Positions 50,258 through 59,922 of a DNA stretch of 64,000 bases are shown here, piece after piece (position 1 is the stretch's first letter; every line of letters begins with the position of its first letter). This DNA comes from CAZNSX01 sp964575845. GTDB taxonomy: Bacteria > UBA8248 > CAZNSX01. The translations under genes and the position numbers were made by a program. The stretch is taken from assembly GCA_964575845.1 (NCBI GenBank), contig CAZNSX010000001.1:310001-374000 (forward strand), read 5' to 3'. Under the pieces are notes generated by a model. The model worked only from the letters and a program-made list of their open reading frames with translations. It had not been told where the DNA came from and made no database searches.

Positions 50258-51512
50258 CCACCGGTGTCCCTATTCTAAGCCTTCGGGGTTCCAGATGGCT
50301 ATTGAGGCTCAGGAGGGCCCGAAGGGGGACTCCATATTGGCGGGCTATGAAGCTTAAAGTGTCTCCCGCCCGGACAATATGCTTTTTTGCAATGGCATAG
50401 ACAGGAGCGCGCATGTGGGCGAGCGCGGCGCTGAGTTTCTCAGCGCTCCCCTTGGGTATCCTTAAGGCATAAGGCTTTTTCGAGGGTGGGGTGAGGCCAC
50501 GCCTGAGTTCCGGGTTCAAAGCTTCGAGCTCATCCACCGAGATATCAAGGAAATGGGCAACTCTCCTGAGATTCTCCTGACGGGGAAGATGAAAAACCTC
50601 ATAGCTTAACGGGGGTTTCCTCTTCAGCTTGCCCAGGCCAAAAGCCTCCGGCTTCTTGGCCATGAGAAGGGTGGCCAAATACTTAGGCACGAACTCTTTG
50701 GTTTCCCGGGGAAGGTGGTCCGTGCGGGAGAGCTTCCAGTAATCCCCGGTACCCCTCCGGCGGATAGCCCTTGCGATTCGCCTCTCACCGGCGTTGTAAG
50801 CCGCGAGAGCTAAAGGCCAGGAGCCGAACTGGGCATAGAGGTCCCTCAAGAAGCTCGCAGCGGCCCGAGTGGCTTTTTCAGGGTCGCGCCTCTCATCCAC
50901 CCAATAGTTGATTTTCAGGCCGTAGAGACGGGCCGTGGACCGCATGAACTGCCAGATCCCAGCCGCACCCTTGTGGGAGCGAGCGCGAGGGCTGAAGCCG
51001 CTCTCGATCAGGGGAAGATAGACGAGGTCGCCCGGGATGCCTTCCTCTTGAAAGATACGCCTCATCGTTTCGATATATATACCCGAGTGCGACAGAGCCC
51101 GTGTGAACTCATCCCTTCCCGGCCCTTGATAGTGCCGGATGAAGCGGAAAACCCGTTGGTTCAAGGCCAAGGGGATGTCGTACCGGGGCTCCGGAAGGGA
51201 GAGGGTTGCCCGGCGGGCCTCCTTGAAGGGCCTGTCGGGCGAGGGGAGAGCCACCGTCGGGCCGGGCCTCATCCTGAGGACCGGCTCAGCCGGCACAGGA
51301 AGATTAGGCCTTGGCGCCTCCAGGGGAGCAGGAGATGGCGGGGGCACAGGGTGGCTCACGCCCATGGGCTCCCCGGGGGATGAAGATTCCTCTAAGAGAG
51401 CGCCTTCCTTCAGGACTTCGACGGTTGTGGCGACCTTTTGTAAGCTCTTTGCGCAGCCCAAGGAGAAGAGGATAATGAAGAGGGCTGCCAGAGCCACTTG
51501 AATTTTTTGCAA
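50229..51512 (-). CDS. lytic transglycosylase with LysM, MltD-like lipoprotein
   Basis: 427 residues. A lipoprotein signal ends at FSLGC (residue 20). A Pro-rich linker leads to the SLT domain at about 130-280: the catalytic Glu in LVYLPLIESGFSPRARS, then GAAGIWQFMRSTARLYGL and ALAAYNAGERRI. Two LysM-type segments follow, NLRRVAHFLDISVDELEALNPEL and AGDTLSFIARQYGVPLRALLSLN, which bind peptidoglycan. It cuts glycan strands from the inner face of the outer membrane. TTG start, GGAGG seven bases ahead, own promoter. The last six codons come from a dispersed repeat. Confidence 0.88.
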   Translation of the reverse strand: MQKIQVALAALFIILFSLGCAKSLQKVATTVEVLKEGALLEESSSPGEPMGVSHPVPPPSPAPLEAPRPNLPVPAEPVLRMRPGPTVALPSPDRPFKEARRATLSLPEPRYDIPLALNQRVFRFIRHYQGPGRDEFTRALSHSGIYIETMRRIFQEEGIPGDLVYLPLIESGFSPRARSHKGAAGIWQFMRSTARLYGLKINYWVDERRDPEKATRAAASFLRDLYAQFGSWPLALAAYNAGERRIARAIRRRGTGDYWKLSRTDHLPRETKEFVPKYLATLLMAKKPEAFGLGKLKRKPPLSYEVFHLPRQENLRRVAHFLDISVDELEALNPELRRGLTPPSKKPYALRIPKGSAEKLSAALAHMRAPVYAIAKKHIVRAGDTLSFIARQYGVPLRALLSLNSHLEPRRLRIGTPVAIPSLARQQ

Positions 51513-51978
51513 GAGGAGGCCTCCTCTCGGCAGGTCCGTCAGCCGGCAATCAACTGCTTTGTGGGAAAAGCCCCCTACAGCTTTGTCTTATATATTGGGC
51601 AAGCGTTCTTGTCAACCCAAAAAAGAAGGGGAACTTTTTTTCCAAAAAAGCCTGCTGCCCCGAGTGGGGGCACCAAAAAGTCAAGGCATGGGCGAGAGAA
51701 GGAGCGTAGAAGGAGGGCACTCTTCTCATGGCCGCGTTTGGGCTCGTGCCTGAGAGCGATGAAGGGATAGCTTTCGGGGCAAAAACGCCACCCCGAGTTG
51801 TGCATGGCCTTTCAATCTCTATCCCCGTAAACACCAGTAAAGAGTTCGCTCTCAAGCTTAAATGTACTCGAGAGGGACCGAGAAGAATTTCATCGGACTC
51901 CGGTCGCGCAGCGCCACCCGCAACATTTGTGCAAGAAAGTAATGACCACTGAAATCTTGGGGAAACCCCTAAAAAGAA
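51513..51978. other. gap with the transglycosylase promoter
   Basis: About 465 bases. Apart from the promoter at 51587-51615 there is a weak GGGG/CCCC hairpin at 51960-51975 after purF on the minus strand that might end the purine transcript. No gene is supported. Confidence 0.45.
51587..51615 (-). promoter_or_regulatory. sigma70 promoter of the lytic transglycosylase
   Basis: Read on the minus strand: TTGACA, 17 bases, TATAAG, leaving a leader of about 65 bases before the TTG start. Confidence 0.7.
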
Positions 51979-53376
51979 TTACCAGTCCGCCTCAAAGAGG
52001 GGGAGTTGGCTCAGCTCGCAGCTACTCTCAACGGGGTAGCTGCCAGTGAAGCAGGCTGTGCAGAAGCTCTCACCATCGTCCCTCACGGCATCGAGCAGGC
52101 CTTTCAGACTCAAGTAGGTGAGGGTATCCACGCCTAGATAGCGGGCTATTTCCTCCACCGAGTGAGAGGAGGCGATGAGCTCCTCGCGGGTGGGGGTGTC
52201 TATCCCGTAGTAGCAGGAGCTTCGGATGGGAGGTGAGCTTATGGCCATGTGGACCTCCCGCGCGCCGGCATTCTTTATCATCTCCACTATCTTGCGGCTG
52301 GTAGTTCCTCTCACAATGGAGTCATCAACCACGACGACCCTCTTTCCCCCCAGGACCTCTCTTATGGGATTGAGCTTGAGCTTCACGCCGAAGTGGCGGA
52401 TCGCCTGCTGGGGCTCTATGAAGGTTCTTCCCACGTAATGGTTACGTGTGAGGCCCATCTGGTATGGGATGCCTGAGGCGGCGGCATAACCCAGGGCTGC
52501 GGGAACGCCGGAGTCGGGCACCGGGATGACGATGTCGGCCCTGACTTCTCGCTCTCGGGCCAGGGCTTCCCCAAGCCTCTTTCTCACCGCGTAGACGCTC
52601 TGGCCGAAGATGGTGGAATCGGGCCTGGCGAAATAGATGAATTCAAAGATGCATTGCCTGACGGGAGCCGGCTGAAATGGCCTGTAGGATTTAAAGTCTT
52701 CGGGGCCCAGGGAGAGCATCTCTCCCGGCTCCACTTCCCGCACGAAATCGGCCCCAATAAGGTCGAGAGCGCAGGTTTCAGACGCAAAGACGTAGGCCCC
52801 TCCCAGGCGTCCCAGGATCAGGGGCCTGAAGCCGTGGGGGTCTCTCACGGCAATAAGATGCCGTCTGGTCATGATGAGAAGTGAGAAGGCCCCTTTCACC
52901 TGCTCCAGTGCGTCTACCACCCGGTCCACCAGATTCGGCTTCTGGGCATGCGCCACGAGGTGCACTATTACCTCGCTATCCATGGTGGAGCGGAATATGG
53001 AGCCAGAGGCCTCCAACTCTCTTCTCAGCGCCATGGCATTCACCAGGTTCCCGTTGTGGGCCAGGGCCAGGCTTCCGCCCGCATAATCGATGACAAAGGG
53101 CTGGGCGTTCTTGAGGAGGCTGGAGCCCGTGGTGGAATAGCGGTTGTGGCCGATCGCAATCGAACCCTTGAGCCTCTCCAGGCGCTCCTGGCTGAAGACA
53201 TCGGCTACAAGCCCCATCCCTATCTCGCTGTGGAGGCTCTCCCCGTTGGAAGAGACTATTCCCGAGCTCTCCTGCCCTCGGTGCTGCAGCGCATAGAGGC
53301 CGAGATAGGTCAGGTTCGCGGCCTCGGGATGGCCGTAGATGGCGAAGATGCCACATTCCTCGTGAAGTTTATCCAT
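51979..53376 (-). CDS. purF: amidophosphoribosyltransferase
   Basis: 465 residues; first step of purine synthesis, joining glutamine-derived ammonia to PRPP. EECGIFAIYGHPEA at the start places the nucleophile at Cys8, exposed after removal of a seven-residue propeptide. HRGQESSGI, TTGSSLLKNAQPF and the PRPP loop RVVVVDDSIVRGTTSRKIV near 350 follow. CTACFTGSYPV near the end plus CIFEF in the middle are the cysteines of the [4Fe-4S] Bacillus-type enzyme. Last gene of the purine operon, one base overlap with purL. Confidence 0.95.
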   Translation of the reverse strand: MDKLHEECGIFAIYGHPEAANLTYLGLYALQHRGQESSGIVSSNGESLHSEIGMGLVADVFSQERLERLKGSIAIGHNRYSTTGSSLLKNAQPFVIDYAGGSLALAHNGNLVNAMALRRELEASGSIFRSTMDSEVIVHLVAHAQKPNLVDRVVDALEQVKGAFSLLIMTRRHLIAVRDPHGFRPLILGRLGGAYVFASETCALDLIGADFVREVEPGEMLSLGPEDFKSYRPFQPAPVRQCIFEFIYFARPDSTIFGQSVYAVRKRLGEALAREREVRADIVIPVPDSGVPAALGYAAASGIPYQMGLTRNHYVGRTFIEPQQAIRHFGVKLKLNPIREVLGGKRVVVVDDSIVRGTTSRKIVEMIKNAGAREVHMAISSPPIRSSCYYGIDTPTREELIASSHSVEEIARYLGVDTLTYLSLKGLLDAVRDDGESFCTACFTGSYPVESSCELSQLPLFEADW

Positions 53377-55595
53377 CAGGCTATTCCCTCCAGGGCGCCC
53401 CTCCAGGCGGTGAGGAGCCTTTCCGGAGATAGCTCCATGAGGAGCTCGCCCTCTCTCTCAACCTTGAGGGGTCCAGCCGTCACCTTTCCCAAGAGATAGA
53501 AGGGAACACCCTTCTCCTCGGAAAGCTGCTCCAGCACGCTCAAGTTTTTGGGGCCAAGGCTCACGACGACTCTGCTCTGAGCCTCGCCGAAGAGCAGCAG
53601 GTCAGTGCGCGGCCCCTCGGCTGGGAGCTTTACTTCCGCCCCAGTGGGGGCGGGCCCGGAGATGCAACCTTCGGCCAGGGCAAGCGCAAGCCCTCCCTCG
53701 GAGCAATCATGGGCCGAGTGGATGAGATGAGAGGCTATGGCCTCCCGGGTGAGCGCCTGGACCCTTCCTTCAAGTGAAAGGTCAAGGCGGGGTGCAAAGC
53801 CCCCCTGAATCCCCCAGAAGAGGGCTGGATATTCCCCTCCCCTCAGAGTCTCCCCTTTTTCATCAAAGAGGGGGCCGAGAAGGACGATCGAGTCTCCCGG
53901 GCTCTTGAACCACTGGGTCGAATAGAGCTCTCCCTCCTCCAGAAGCCCCACCATGCCAACAATCGGAGTGGGCCAGATGCCCCTCCCTTCGGTTTCATTA
54001 TAGAAGCTTACGTTTCCGCTGACTACAGGCAATCCGAGAGCCCGGCAGGCCCCGGCCATCCCTTCTACCACCGCCTCAAACTGCCCCATCACTTCCGGCT
54101 TCTCAGGGTTACCGAAATTAAGGCAGTCAGTGAGTGCCAGCGGCAAGGCGCCGGTACAGCTCAAGTTTCGGGCCGCCTCGGCCACGGCTATGGCACCCCC
54201 CAGGAAGGGGTCGAGCTGACAGTAGCGGCCGTTTCCGTCCGCCGTGAGGGCTAGAGCCTTTCTCGTGCCCTTAACCCTGAGAAGAGCGCTGTCTGAGCCG
54301 GGGAGTATGAGGGTATTGGTTCTCACCATGTGGTCATACTGGCGGAAGACAGGCGCCTTGGAGCCCAGGCCGGGGGAAGAGAGAAGCCTCATGAGCACAT
54401 CGCCCAGGTCCTCGGGCGTGGGGAGGTCTGAGACCTTCGGGGGCGACTCCTTCTTGGGCTCCCGGGCCGGCCTCTTAAGCCTCGGGGCCTCATCCACGAG
54501 TGCCCCTATGGGGATATCCGCCACAAGCTCCCCCTCCTCCACCACTTGAAGCCTCCCGTCATCCGTAACGTGCCCCACCACGGCCATATCGAGGTCCCAC
54601 TTCTCGAAGACCTCCCGGACCACGGCCTCTTTCCCGCGTCTTGCCACAATCAGCATCCGCTCCTGGCTCTCGGAGAGCATCACCTCGTAGGGCGTCATCC
54701 CCACCTCCCGCCGTGGAACTTTCCCGAGGTCAAGCCAGATGCCGGAGCCAGCTCTCGCGGCCATCTCGGTCGAAGAGCTCGTGACGCCAGCCGCGCCCAT
54801 GTCCTGGATCCCCACAATAGCTCCCTTTCCCATGAGCTCGAGGCAGGCTTCGAGGAGGAGCTTCTCCTTGAAGGGGTCCCCCACCTGAACGGTGGGCCTC
54901 TTCATCTGAGTCTCTGAGCTGAACTCCTCAGATGCCATGGTTGCGCCGTGGATTCCATCTCTTCCCGTTCTTGCGCCGACATAGATGACGGGGTTTCCGG
55001 GCCCCTGGGCCCGACCTCTGAAGAGCCTGTCGGCTTGGGCTAACCCCAGGGCCATCACATTGACAAGGATGTTTCCGTTATAGCAGGGATGGAATGAGAG
55101 CTCCCCTCCCACTGTGGGAATCCCCACGCAGTTGCCGTAATCGGCTATCCCGGAGACAACCCCTCCCACAAGATAGCGGGTCCTCGGATGCCTCGGGTCT
55201 CCAAAGCGCAGGCTATCAAGTAGCGCGATGGGGCGGGCGCCCATGGTGAAAATGTCCCTCAGGATTCCCCCGACACCGGTCGCCGCCCCCTGATAGGGTT
55301 CAATGTAGGAGGGGTGGTTATGGCTTTCCATCTTGAAGACTACTGCCAAACCATTCCCTATGCTGACGGCTCCGGCATTTTCCCCCGGCCCCTGAAGGAC
55401 CCTGGGACCGGAGGTGGGAAGCTTCTTGAGTATGGGGCGCGAGCTCTTGTAAGAGCAGTGCTCGCTCCACATGGCTGAGAAGATGCCGAGCTCTGCGAGG
55501 TTGGGTGCGCGGCCCAGGGCCCCCCTTATGGCCTCAAACTCCTCGGCCGTGAGGCCGTGGGAGAGAGCTTCCGCCTTTCCTGCGCTTTCTTTCAC
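53376..55595 (-). CDS. purL: phosphoribosylformylglycinamidine synthase, large subunit
   Basis: 739 residues, the small-PurL type that works with separate PurS and PurQ. SAMWSEHCSYKSSRP, FKMESHNHPSYIEPYQGAATGVGGILRD and GDPFKEKLLLEACLEL in the first half; GGAIAVAEAARNLSCTGA, ALTDCLNFGNPEKPEVM and SAHDCSEGGLALALAEG in the second. It uses ATP and ammonia from PurQ. It overlaps purQ by four bases. Confidence 0.95.
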   Translation of the reverse strand: MKESAGKAEALSHGLTAEEFEAIRGALGRAPNLAELGIFSAMWSEHCSYKSSRPILKKLPTSGPRVLQGPGENAGAVSIGNGLAVVFKMESHNHPSYIEPYQGAATGVGGILRDIFTMGARPIALLDSLRFGDPRHPRTRYLVGGVVSGIADYGNCVGIPTVGGELSFHPCYNGNILVNVMALGLAQADRLFRGRAQGPGNPVIYVGARTGRDGIHGATMASEEFSSETQMKRPTVQVGDPFKEKLLLEACLELMGKGAIVGIQDMGAAGVTSSSTEMAARAGSGIWLDLGKVPRREVGMTPYEVMLSESQERMLIVARRGKEAVVREVFEKWDLDMAVVGHVTDDGRLQVVEEGELVADIPIGALVDEAPRLKRPAREPKKESPPKVSDLPTPEDLGDVLMRLLSSPGLGSKAPVFRQYDHMVRTNTLILPGSDSALLRVKGTRKALALTADGNGRYCQLDPFLGGAIAVAEAARNLSCTGALPLALTDCLNFGNPEKPEVMGQFEAVVEGMAGACRALGLPVVSGNVSFYNETEGRGIWPTPIVGMVGLLEEGELYSTQWFKSPGDSIVLLGPLFDEKGETLRGGEYPALFWGIQGGFAPRLDLSLEGRVQALTREAIASHLIHSAHDCSEGGLALALAEGCISGPAPTGAEVKLPAEGPRTDLLLFGEAQSRVVVSLGPKNLSVLEQLSEEKGVPFYLLGKVTAGPLKVEREGELLMELSPERLLTAWRGALEGIA

Positions 55596-56284
55596 TGGAG
55601 GCTCCCATCGAGGAGGGCCCTGAAGATAGTCAACCCATCATCAGAGCCGAGGACCTTTTCGGCTGACCTCTCGGGATGGGGCATCATCCCCAGCACATTT
55701 CCCCGCTTGTTACAGATTCCGGCGATGTTCGAAAGAGCGCCGTTGGGGTTGGCCTCCTCGGTTACCTCCCCCTGAGGGGTGCAGTACCGGAAGACCACCC
55801 GCCCCCCTTCCTCCAGAGCCTTTAACCCCTCGGGCTCGATGAAGTAGTTTCCCTCGGCATGGGCTATGGGCATATCGAGGACCTCACCCTCCCTCAGGCT
55901 CCGGGTAAAGGGGATGGAGGCATTCTCAACCCTCAGGCTCACCCATTGGCAGATGAACTGAAGATTCTTGTTTCGCCTAATTGCGCCGGGGAGGAGCCCC
56001 GCCTCAAGGAGTATCTGGAACCCGTTGCAGATGCCGAAGACGAGCCCTCCCCTCTCGGCAAAGGAGACGACGGCCTCCATCACCGGTGAGAAGCGGGCAA
56101 TCGCTCCGGCCCGGAGGTAGTCACCGTAAGAGAAACCTCCGGGAAGGATGACGCAATCCACTCCTCCGAGGTTTCTCTCCTTATGCCATATGAATCTGGC
56201 TTCAGCGTCCAGAACATGCTTCACCGCGTGGTAGCAGTCGTGATCGCAGTTGGAGCCGGGAAACACGATAACGCCAAATCTCAT
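55592..56284 (-). CDS. purQ: FGAM synthase glutaminase subunit
   Basis: 230 residues, a class I glutamine amidotransferase. The nucleophile Cys is in VFGICNGFQIL, oxyanion GGFSYGDYLRAGAIAR lies before it, and the His/Glu pair is in MMPHPERSAE. It releases ammonia for PurL. Confidence 0.95.
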   Translation of the reverse strand: MRFGVIVFPGSNCDHDCYHAVKHVLDAEARFIWHKERNLGGVDCVILPGGFSYGDYLRAGAIARFSPVMEAVVSFAERGGLVFGICNGFQILLEAGLLPGAIRRNKNLQFICQWVSLRVENASIPFTRSLREGEVLDMPIAHAEGNYFIEPEGLKALEEGGRVVFRYCTPQGEVTEEANPNGALSNIAGICNKRGNVLGMMPHPERSAEKVLGSDDGLTIFRALLDGSLQ

Positions 56285-56320
56285 GGGTCTTATGATTTTC
56301 GGACGAGGGAAATGGTTACA

Positions 56321-56563
56321 CTAGCTGAGCTCAAAGCGGAAGTCCTCGATGACGGGATTAGCCAGAAGTCCCCGGCACATGGCCCCCAGCTCCTGCTCGA
56401 GCGTCTCGCGGGAGGAGTCCTTGAGGGTGAGCTCGATGAGTTTGCCCACCCTCACGTCCTCAACTGCCACATGGCCGAGAGCCCTCAGGGCGCTCAGCAC
56501 GGCCTGGCCCTGGGGGTCAAGGACCCCTTCCTTAAAGGTTACATAGACTCTAGCTCGTGCCAT
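56321..56563 (-). CDS. purS: FGAM synthase subunit PurS
   Basis: 80 residues. RVYVTFKEGVLDPQGQAVLSALRALG and VRVGKLIELTL are the PurS fold, the small dimer that clamps PurL and PurQ together. It lies between purQ and purC. Confidence 0.93.
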   Translation of the reverse strand: MARARVYVTFKEGVLDPQGQAVLSALRALGHVAVEDVRVGKLIELTLKDSSRETLEQELGAMCRGLLANPVIEDFRFELS

Positions 56564-56569
56564 GGCTTC

Positions 56570-57298
56570 TCAGGAGAGAACCCGCCAGTGGACCTCCTGG
56601 TAAGCCTCCTCTATCTGGCCGAGGTCTCGGCGGAAGCGGTCTTTATCGAGCTTCCTCAGGGTGCCTTTCTCCCAGAGGCGGCAGCCATCGGGAGTGATCT
56701 CATCCCCCAGCAGAAGCGCTCCCCCCTCTGCGGGGCACCGGCCGAATTCCAGCTTGAAATCAACGAGCATGATGTCCCGCTCATCGAAAAAAGCACTAAG
56801 CCACCGATTGACTTTCTGGGAGACCTCCTTCAGAAAAGATAGCTCTTCCTCACTTGCGAAGCCGAAGGCAAGAATATGGTCTTCATTCATCATGGGGTCT
56901 CTCAGGTCATCGCGCTTATAGTAAAATTCCATGAGCGGCTTTCTTAGCGGGGCCCCTTCCTCAAGGCCGAAGCGCTTGGCGAGGCTTCCGGCCACAACGT
57001 TCCTCGCCACCACCTCCACCGGGATGATCTCCAGCCTCTTCACCAACATCTCCCTCTCCGAGAGCTTCTCGACGAAGTGAGTCCTCACACCCTCCTGCTC
57101 GAGGAGCTTGAAGAGGTGGCTTGAGATGGCGTTATTTATGACCCCCTTATCCCGGATAGTCCCGCGCTTCTGGGCGTCGAAGGCCGTGGCATCGTCCTTG
57201 AAATACTGGATAAGGAGCGCCGGGTCATCGGTGGCAAAGAGGCGCTTGGCCTTGCCCTCGTAAAGCTGCTCCCCCCTCTTCATGACCTTCCCCTTCAT
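56570..57298 (-). CDS. purC: SAICAR synthase
   Basis: 242 residues. EQLYEGKAKRLFATDDPALLIQYFKDDATAFDAQK opens it; VEVVARNVVAGSLAKRFGLEEG and MLVDFKLEFGR and LLLGDEITPDGCRLW are the ATP and CAIR sites. Met6 is an alternative start. It starts six bases from purS. Confidence 0.95.
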   Translation of the reverse strand: MKGKVMKRGEQLYEGKAKRLFATDDPALLIQYFKDDATAFDAQKRGTIRDKGVINNAISSHLFKLLEQEGVRTHFVEKLSEREMLVKRLEIIPVEVVARNVVAGSLAKRFGLEEGAPLRKPLMEFYYKRDDLRDPMMNEDHILAFGFASEEELSFLKEVSQKVNRWLSAFFDERDIMLVDFKLEFGRCPAEGGALLLGDEITPDGCRLWEKGTLRKLDKDRFRRDLGQIEEAYQEVHWRVLS

Positions 57299-57403
57299 CT
57301 GGTAAGCTGAACTCTAGCAGCCAGTGCGGAAACCTGAGTGAGACCGAAGAAATGCGGAACTATAAATATCATAGCACAAGTCCGGTCCTCGGGGTTGAAT
57401 TTC

Positions 57404-58699
57404 TCAGTTTCCAAAAACCCTCTTAAATATCTCCTCATTATAGCGAAAATAGTATTCAAGCTCAAAGCAGGCCTCCAGTTCCTCCCGGCTAATGTGGCGG
57501 AGGATCTCCCCATCCCGGATGAGAACCTCCTTGAAGCTCCCGCCCTCATCCCAGGTCTGCATGGCCGCCCTCTGCACCAGCCCGTATGCCTCCTCACGGG
57601 AGAGTCCCCGCCGGGCGAGCTCAAGTAGTAACCTCTGGGAGAAGATGAGGCCCCCCGTCAGCTCGATGTTCTTCCGCATCCTCTCGGGATAGATGAGCAG
57701 GCGCTCGATGAGGCCGCGCATCTTCGCGAGCATGTAGTCGACGAGGATGCAGGAATCGGGGATGATGACCCGCTCGACAGAGCTGTGGCTTATGTCCCGC
57801 TCATGCCAGAGGGGGATGTTGGAGAGGGCGGCAAAGGCGTTGCTCTGCACGAGGCGGGCCAGCCCGCAGAGCTGCTCCGATAGAATGGGGTTTCGCTTGT
57901 GGGGCATGGCCGAGGAGCCCTTCTGGCCCACCTCAAAATACTCCTCCGCCTCGAGCACCTCTGTCCTCTGGAGGTGGCGTACCTCAGTGGCAAGCTTCGC
58001 GATGGTCGCGGCCACAAGGGCGAGGGCCAGAAGATACTCAGCGTGTCGGTCCCGCTGGATTATCTGCGAGCTCGCGGGAGCGGGCTCAAGGACGAGCGCC
58101 CGGCAGGCCTTCTCCTCAACCTCCGGGGGCAGGTGGGCGAAGTTGCCCACAGCGCCCGAGAGCTTTCCCACGCGGACAACCTCCCGGGCTCTCAGCATCC
58201 GCTCCTCCCCCCTCCCGACCTCCCCGTACCAGACGGCGAACTTATGGCCCAGGGTTATGGGTTCGGCATGGACGCCGTGGGTCCTTCCGACCATGGGAGT
58301 CCTCTTATGCTCAAGGGCCCTTCTCTTTATCGCGGCCTTAAGGCCCGCAAGGCCCTCAAGGATGAGGTCCGCTGCTTCCACGAGCTGGAGGGCGAGGCCC
58401 GTATCGAGCACATCGCTTGAGGTCATGCCAAGGTGGATGAACCGGGCCACCTCGCCCACATGCTCAGAGACGTTCTCGAGGAAGGCGACCACATCGTGGC
58501 GTGTTCTCTTCTCGATCTCCTTCACCCTCTCCACATCGAAGCGGGCCTTCTCCCTTATGGCCCGAGGCGCCTCCTTGGGTATCAGGCCAAGCTCCCCCAT
58601 GGCATCCGCGGCCGCGAGCTCGATTTCGAGCCACTTCTGCATCTTGCTTTCTTCACGCCAGATCCTTTCCATCTCGGGTCTTGTGTAACGGGGGATCAC
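57404..58699 (-). CDS. purB: adenylosuccinate lyase
   Basis: 431 residues. RTRHDVVAFLENVSEHVG, HLGMTSSDVLDTGLALQL, MVGRTHGVHAEPITLG and the mobile-loop motif GSSAMPHKRNPILSEQLCGLAR near 255-276 are complete. It splits SAICAR and adenylosuccinate. 105 bases separate it from purC. Confidence 0.95.
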   Translation of the reverse strand: MIPRYTRPEMERIWREESKMQKWLEIELAAADAMGELGLIPKEAPRAIREKARFDVERVKEIEKRTRHDVVAFLENVSEHVGEVARFIHLGMTSSDVLDTGLALQLVEAADLILEGLAGLKAAIKRRALEHKRTPMVGRTHGVHAEPITLGHKFAVWYGEVGRGEERMLRAREVVRVGKLSGAVGNFAHLPPEVEEKACRALVLEPAPASSQIIQRDRHAEYLLALALVAATIAKLATEVRHLQRTEVLEAEEYFEVGQKGSSAMPHKRNPILSEQLCGLARLVQSNAFAALSNIPLWHERDISHSSVERVIIPDSCILVDYMLAKMRGLIERLLIYPERMRKNIELTGGLIFSQRLLLELARRGLSREEAYGLVQRAAMQTWDEGGSFKEVLIRDGEILRHISREELEACFELEYYFRYNEEIFKRVFGN

Positions 58700-58737
58700 T
58701 TCTATCTTCTCCTCATTGCTCCGGATTCTGGCCTTTT

Positions 58738-59496
58738 CTATGGGCTATTCAGATTAAAGGGCTCGCTGACCTCTCCCTGGGATGCGGCAAAGAGGCGAGG
58801 GCGCCTCTCCCCAAGAGCGCGCTCCGCTGCATCCAGGGCTAGGGGAGGGTGGTTATTGGTTTGGCTGAGATGAGCCAGGATGACGAGCTCAAGCTCAGGC
58901 GATGCCACCTCCCGGAGGAGCCGCCCCGCCGCCCCGTTGGATAGGTGGCCGAGGGGCCCCCTTATCCTCTCCTTGACCGGCCAGGGGTAGGGGCCGTTCA
59001 CGAGCATCTCCAGGTCATGATTGAACTCAATAATGATTCCCTTGAGCCCCGAAAGCCTCTCCCTGACCTCGGGAGTCAGAGAGCCCAGGTCAGTGGCTAT
59101 CCCGAGCTCCCCTTCTACCACAAAGCCCACCGGAAGCGCGGCGTCGTGAGGGGCGGGGAAGGGGAGGAAGGAGAGGCCGGAGGCCTCAAAGGGTTCTCCC
59201 ACATCAAAGCGCCTCACCTCGGGGAGCCTTCCCAGGATTGGCCACGCCGCTACATGAGTGGGGCCGTTGATATAGATGGGAATTCCAAGGCGACGGGCCA
59301 GGGGGCCAGCGCCTCTCAGGTGGTCCAGGTGCTCATGAGTTATGATTATGGCCCCGAGGTCCCCCGCCCCCGCTAACTTCAGGCGGCGGAGGAGCTCCCG
59401 TGCCGGAAGCCCTGCATCGATAAGGACGGAGGCCTCTCCATTCTTGATCAGCAGGGCATTTCCCCCTGAGCCGCTGGCAAGTAATTGAAGGATCAC
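58738..59496 (-). CDS. MBL-fold hydrolase, YycJ/WalJ-like
   Basis: 252 residues. LLASGSGGNALLIKNGEASVLIDAGL at the start and TTHEHLDHLRG-like IITHEHLDHLRG near 52-63 give the zinc site; IIIEFNHDLEML and RGPLGHLSNGAAGRLLREV near 170-215 are typical of the YycJ group. Such proteins are single-strand nucleases or metal hydrolases of poorly known role. First gene of the purine operon, whose promoter lies about 100 bases upstream. Confidence 0.82.
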   Translation of the reverse strand: MILQLLASGSGGNALLIKNGEASVLIDAGLPARELLRRLKLAGAGDLGAIIITHEHLDHLRGAGPLARRLGIPIYINGPTHVAAWPILGRLPEVRRFDVGEPFEASGLSFLPFPAPHDAALPVGFVVEGELGIATDLGSLTPEVRERLSGLKGIIIEFNHDLEMLVNGPYPWPVKERIRGPLGHLSNGAAGRLLREVASPELELVILAHLSQTNNHPPLALDAAERALGERRPRLFAASQGEVSEPFNLNSP

Positions 59497-59922
59497 GGCT
59501 TAAGCCATCCAGATGAGGGAGGTAATCTAACCTACTGAATTTTTTCCGGGTTCGGTTCGGGGCCTTCCTCAGCCATCCTTGAATTTGCCCTCACCAGAAA
59601 CTTATAACCCAATATATTGTGACTTTCAACAGGAAATCCACAATATGTGGAAAAAATGGGTGAACCTGCAGCAACCCTGACCAGGGCGGAGGGAATTGGT
59701 CACTCCCTCACCCTGAATCTAGCACAGAGGCAAAGGAAGGGGAAGGTCGAGGTCAGTCGAATGCTGAGAGTCGACCGCTTAGCCTCACCTCAGCCTCGCC
59801 TTCCACAGTGCGTCACAGATACACTCCGCCACGGCAGGACCCTCACCAGGGGGTTCCTTTGCAAACTTCTTAAGAGCTTGGGATTTCGCTTGAGGATTCC
59901 TGCGGCGGCCAGCTTTGCTGCG
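59497..59922. other. gap with the purine-operon promoter
   Basis: About 425 bases. Besides the promoter at 59600-59628, TGTGGAAAA at 59646-59654 is a minus-strand TTTTCCACA. A plus-strand frame running into the cyclase gene is antisense to it and not called. Confidence 0.45.
59600..59628 (-). promoter_or_regulatory. sigma70 promoter of the MBL-pur operon
   Basis: Read on the minus strand: TTGAAA, 17 bases, TATAAG, with a ~95-base leader. Confidence 0.7.

Noticed and set aside
57747..58688. 313-codon plus-strand frame opposite purB
   Set aside because: Antisense to a complete adenylosuccinate lyase; composition is Ser/Arg-rich as expected of a shadow.
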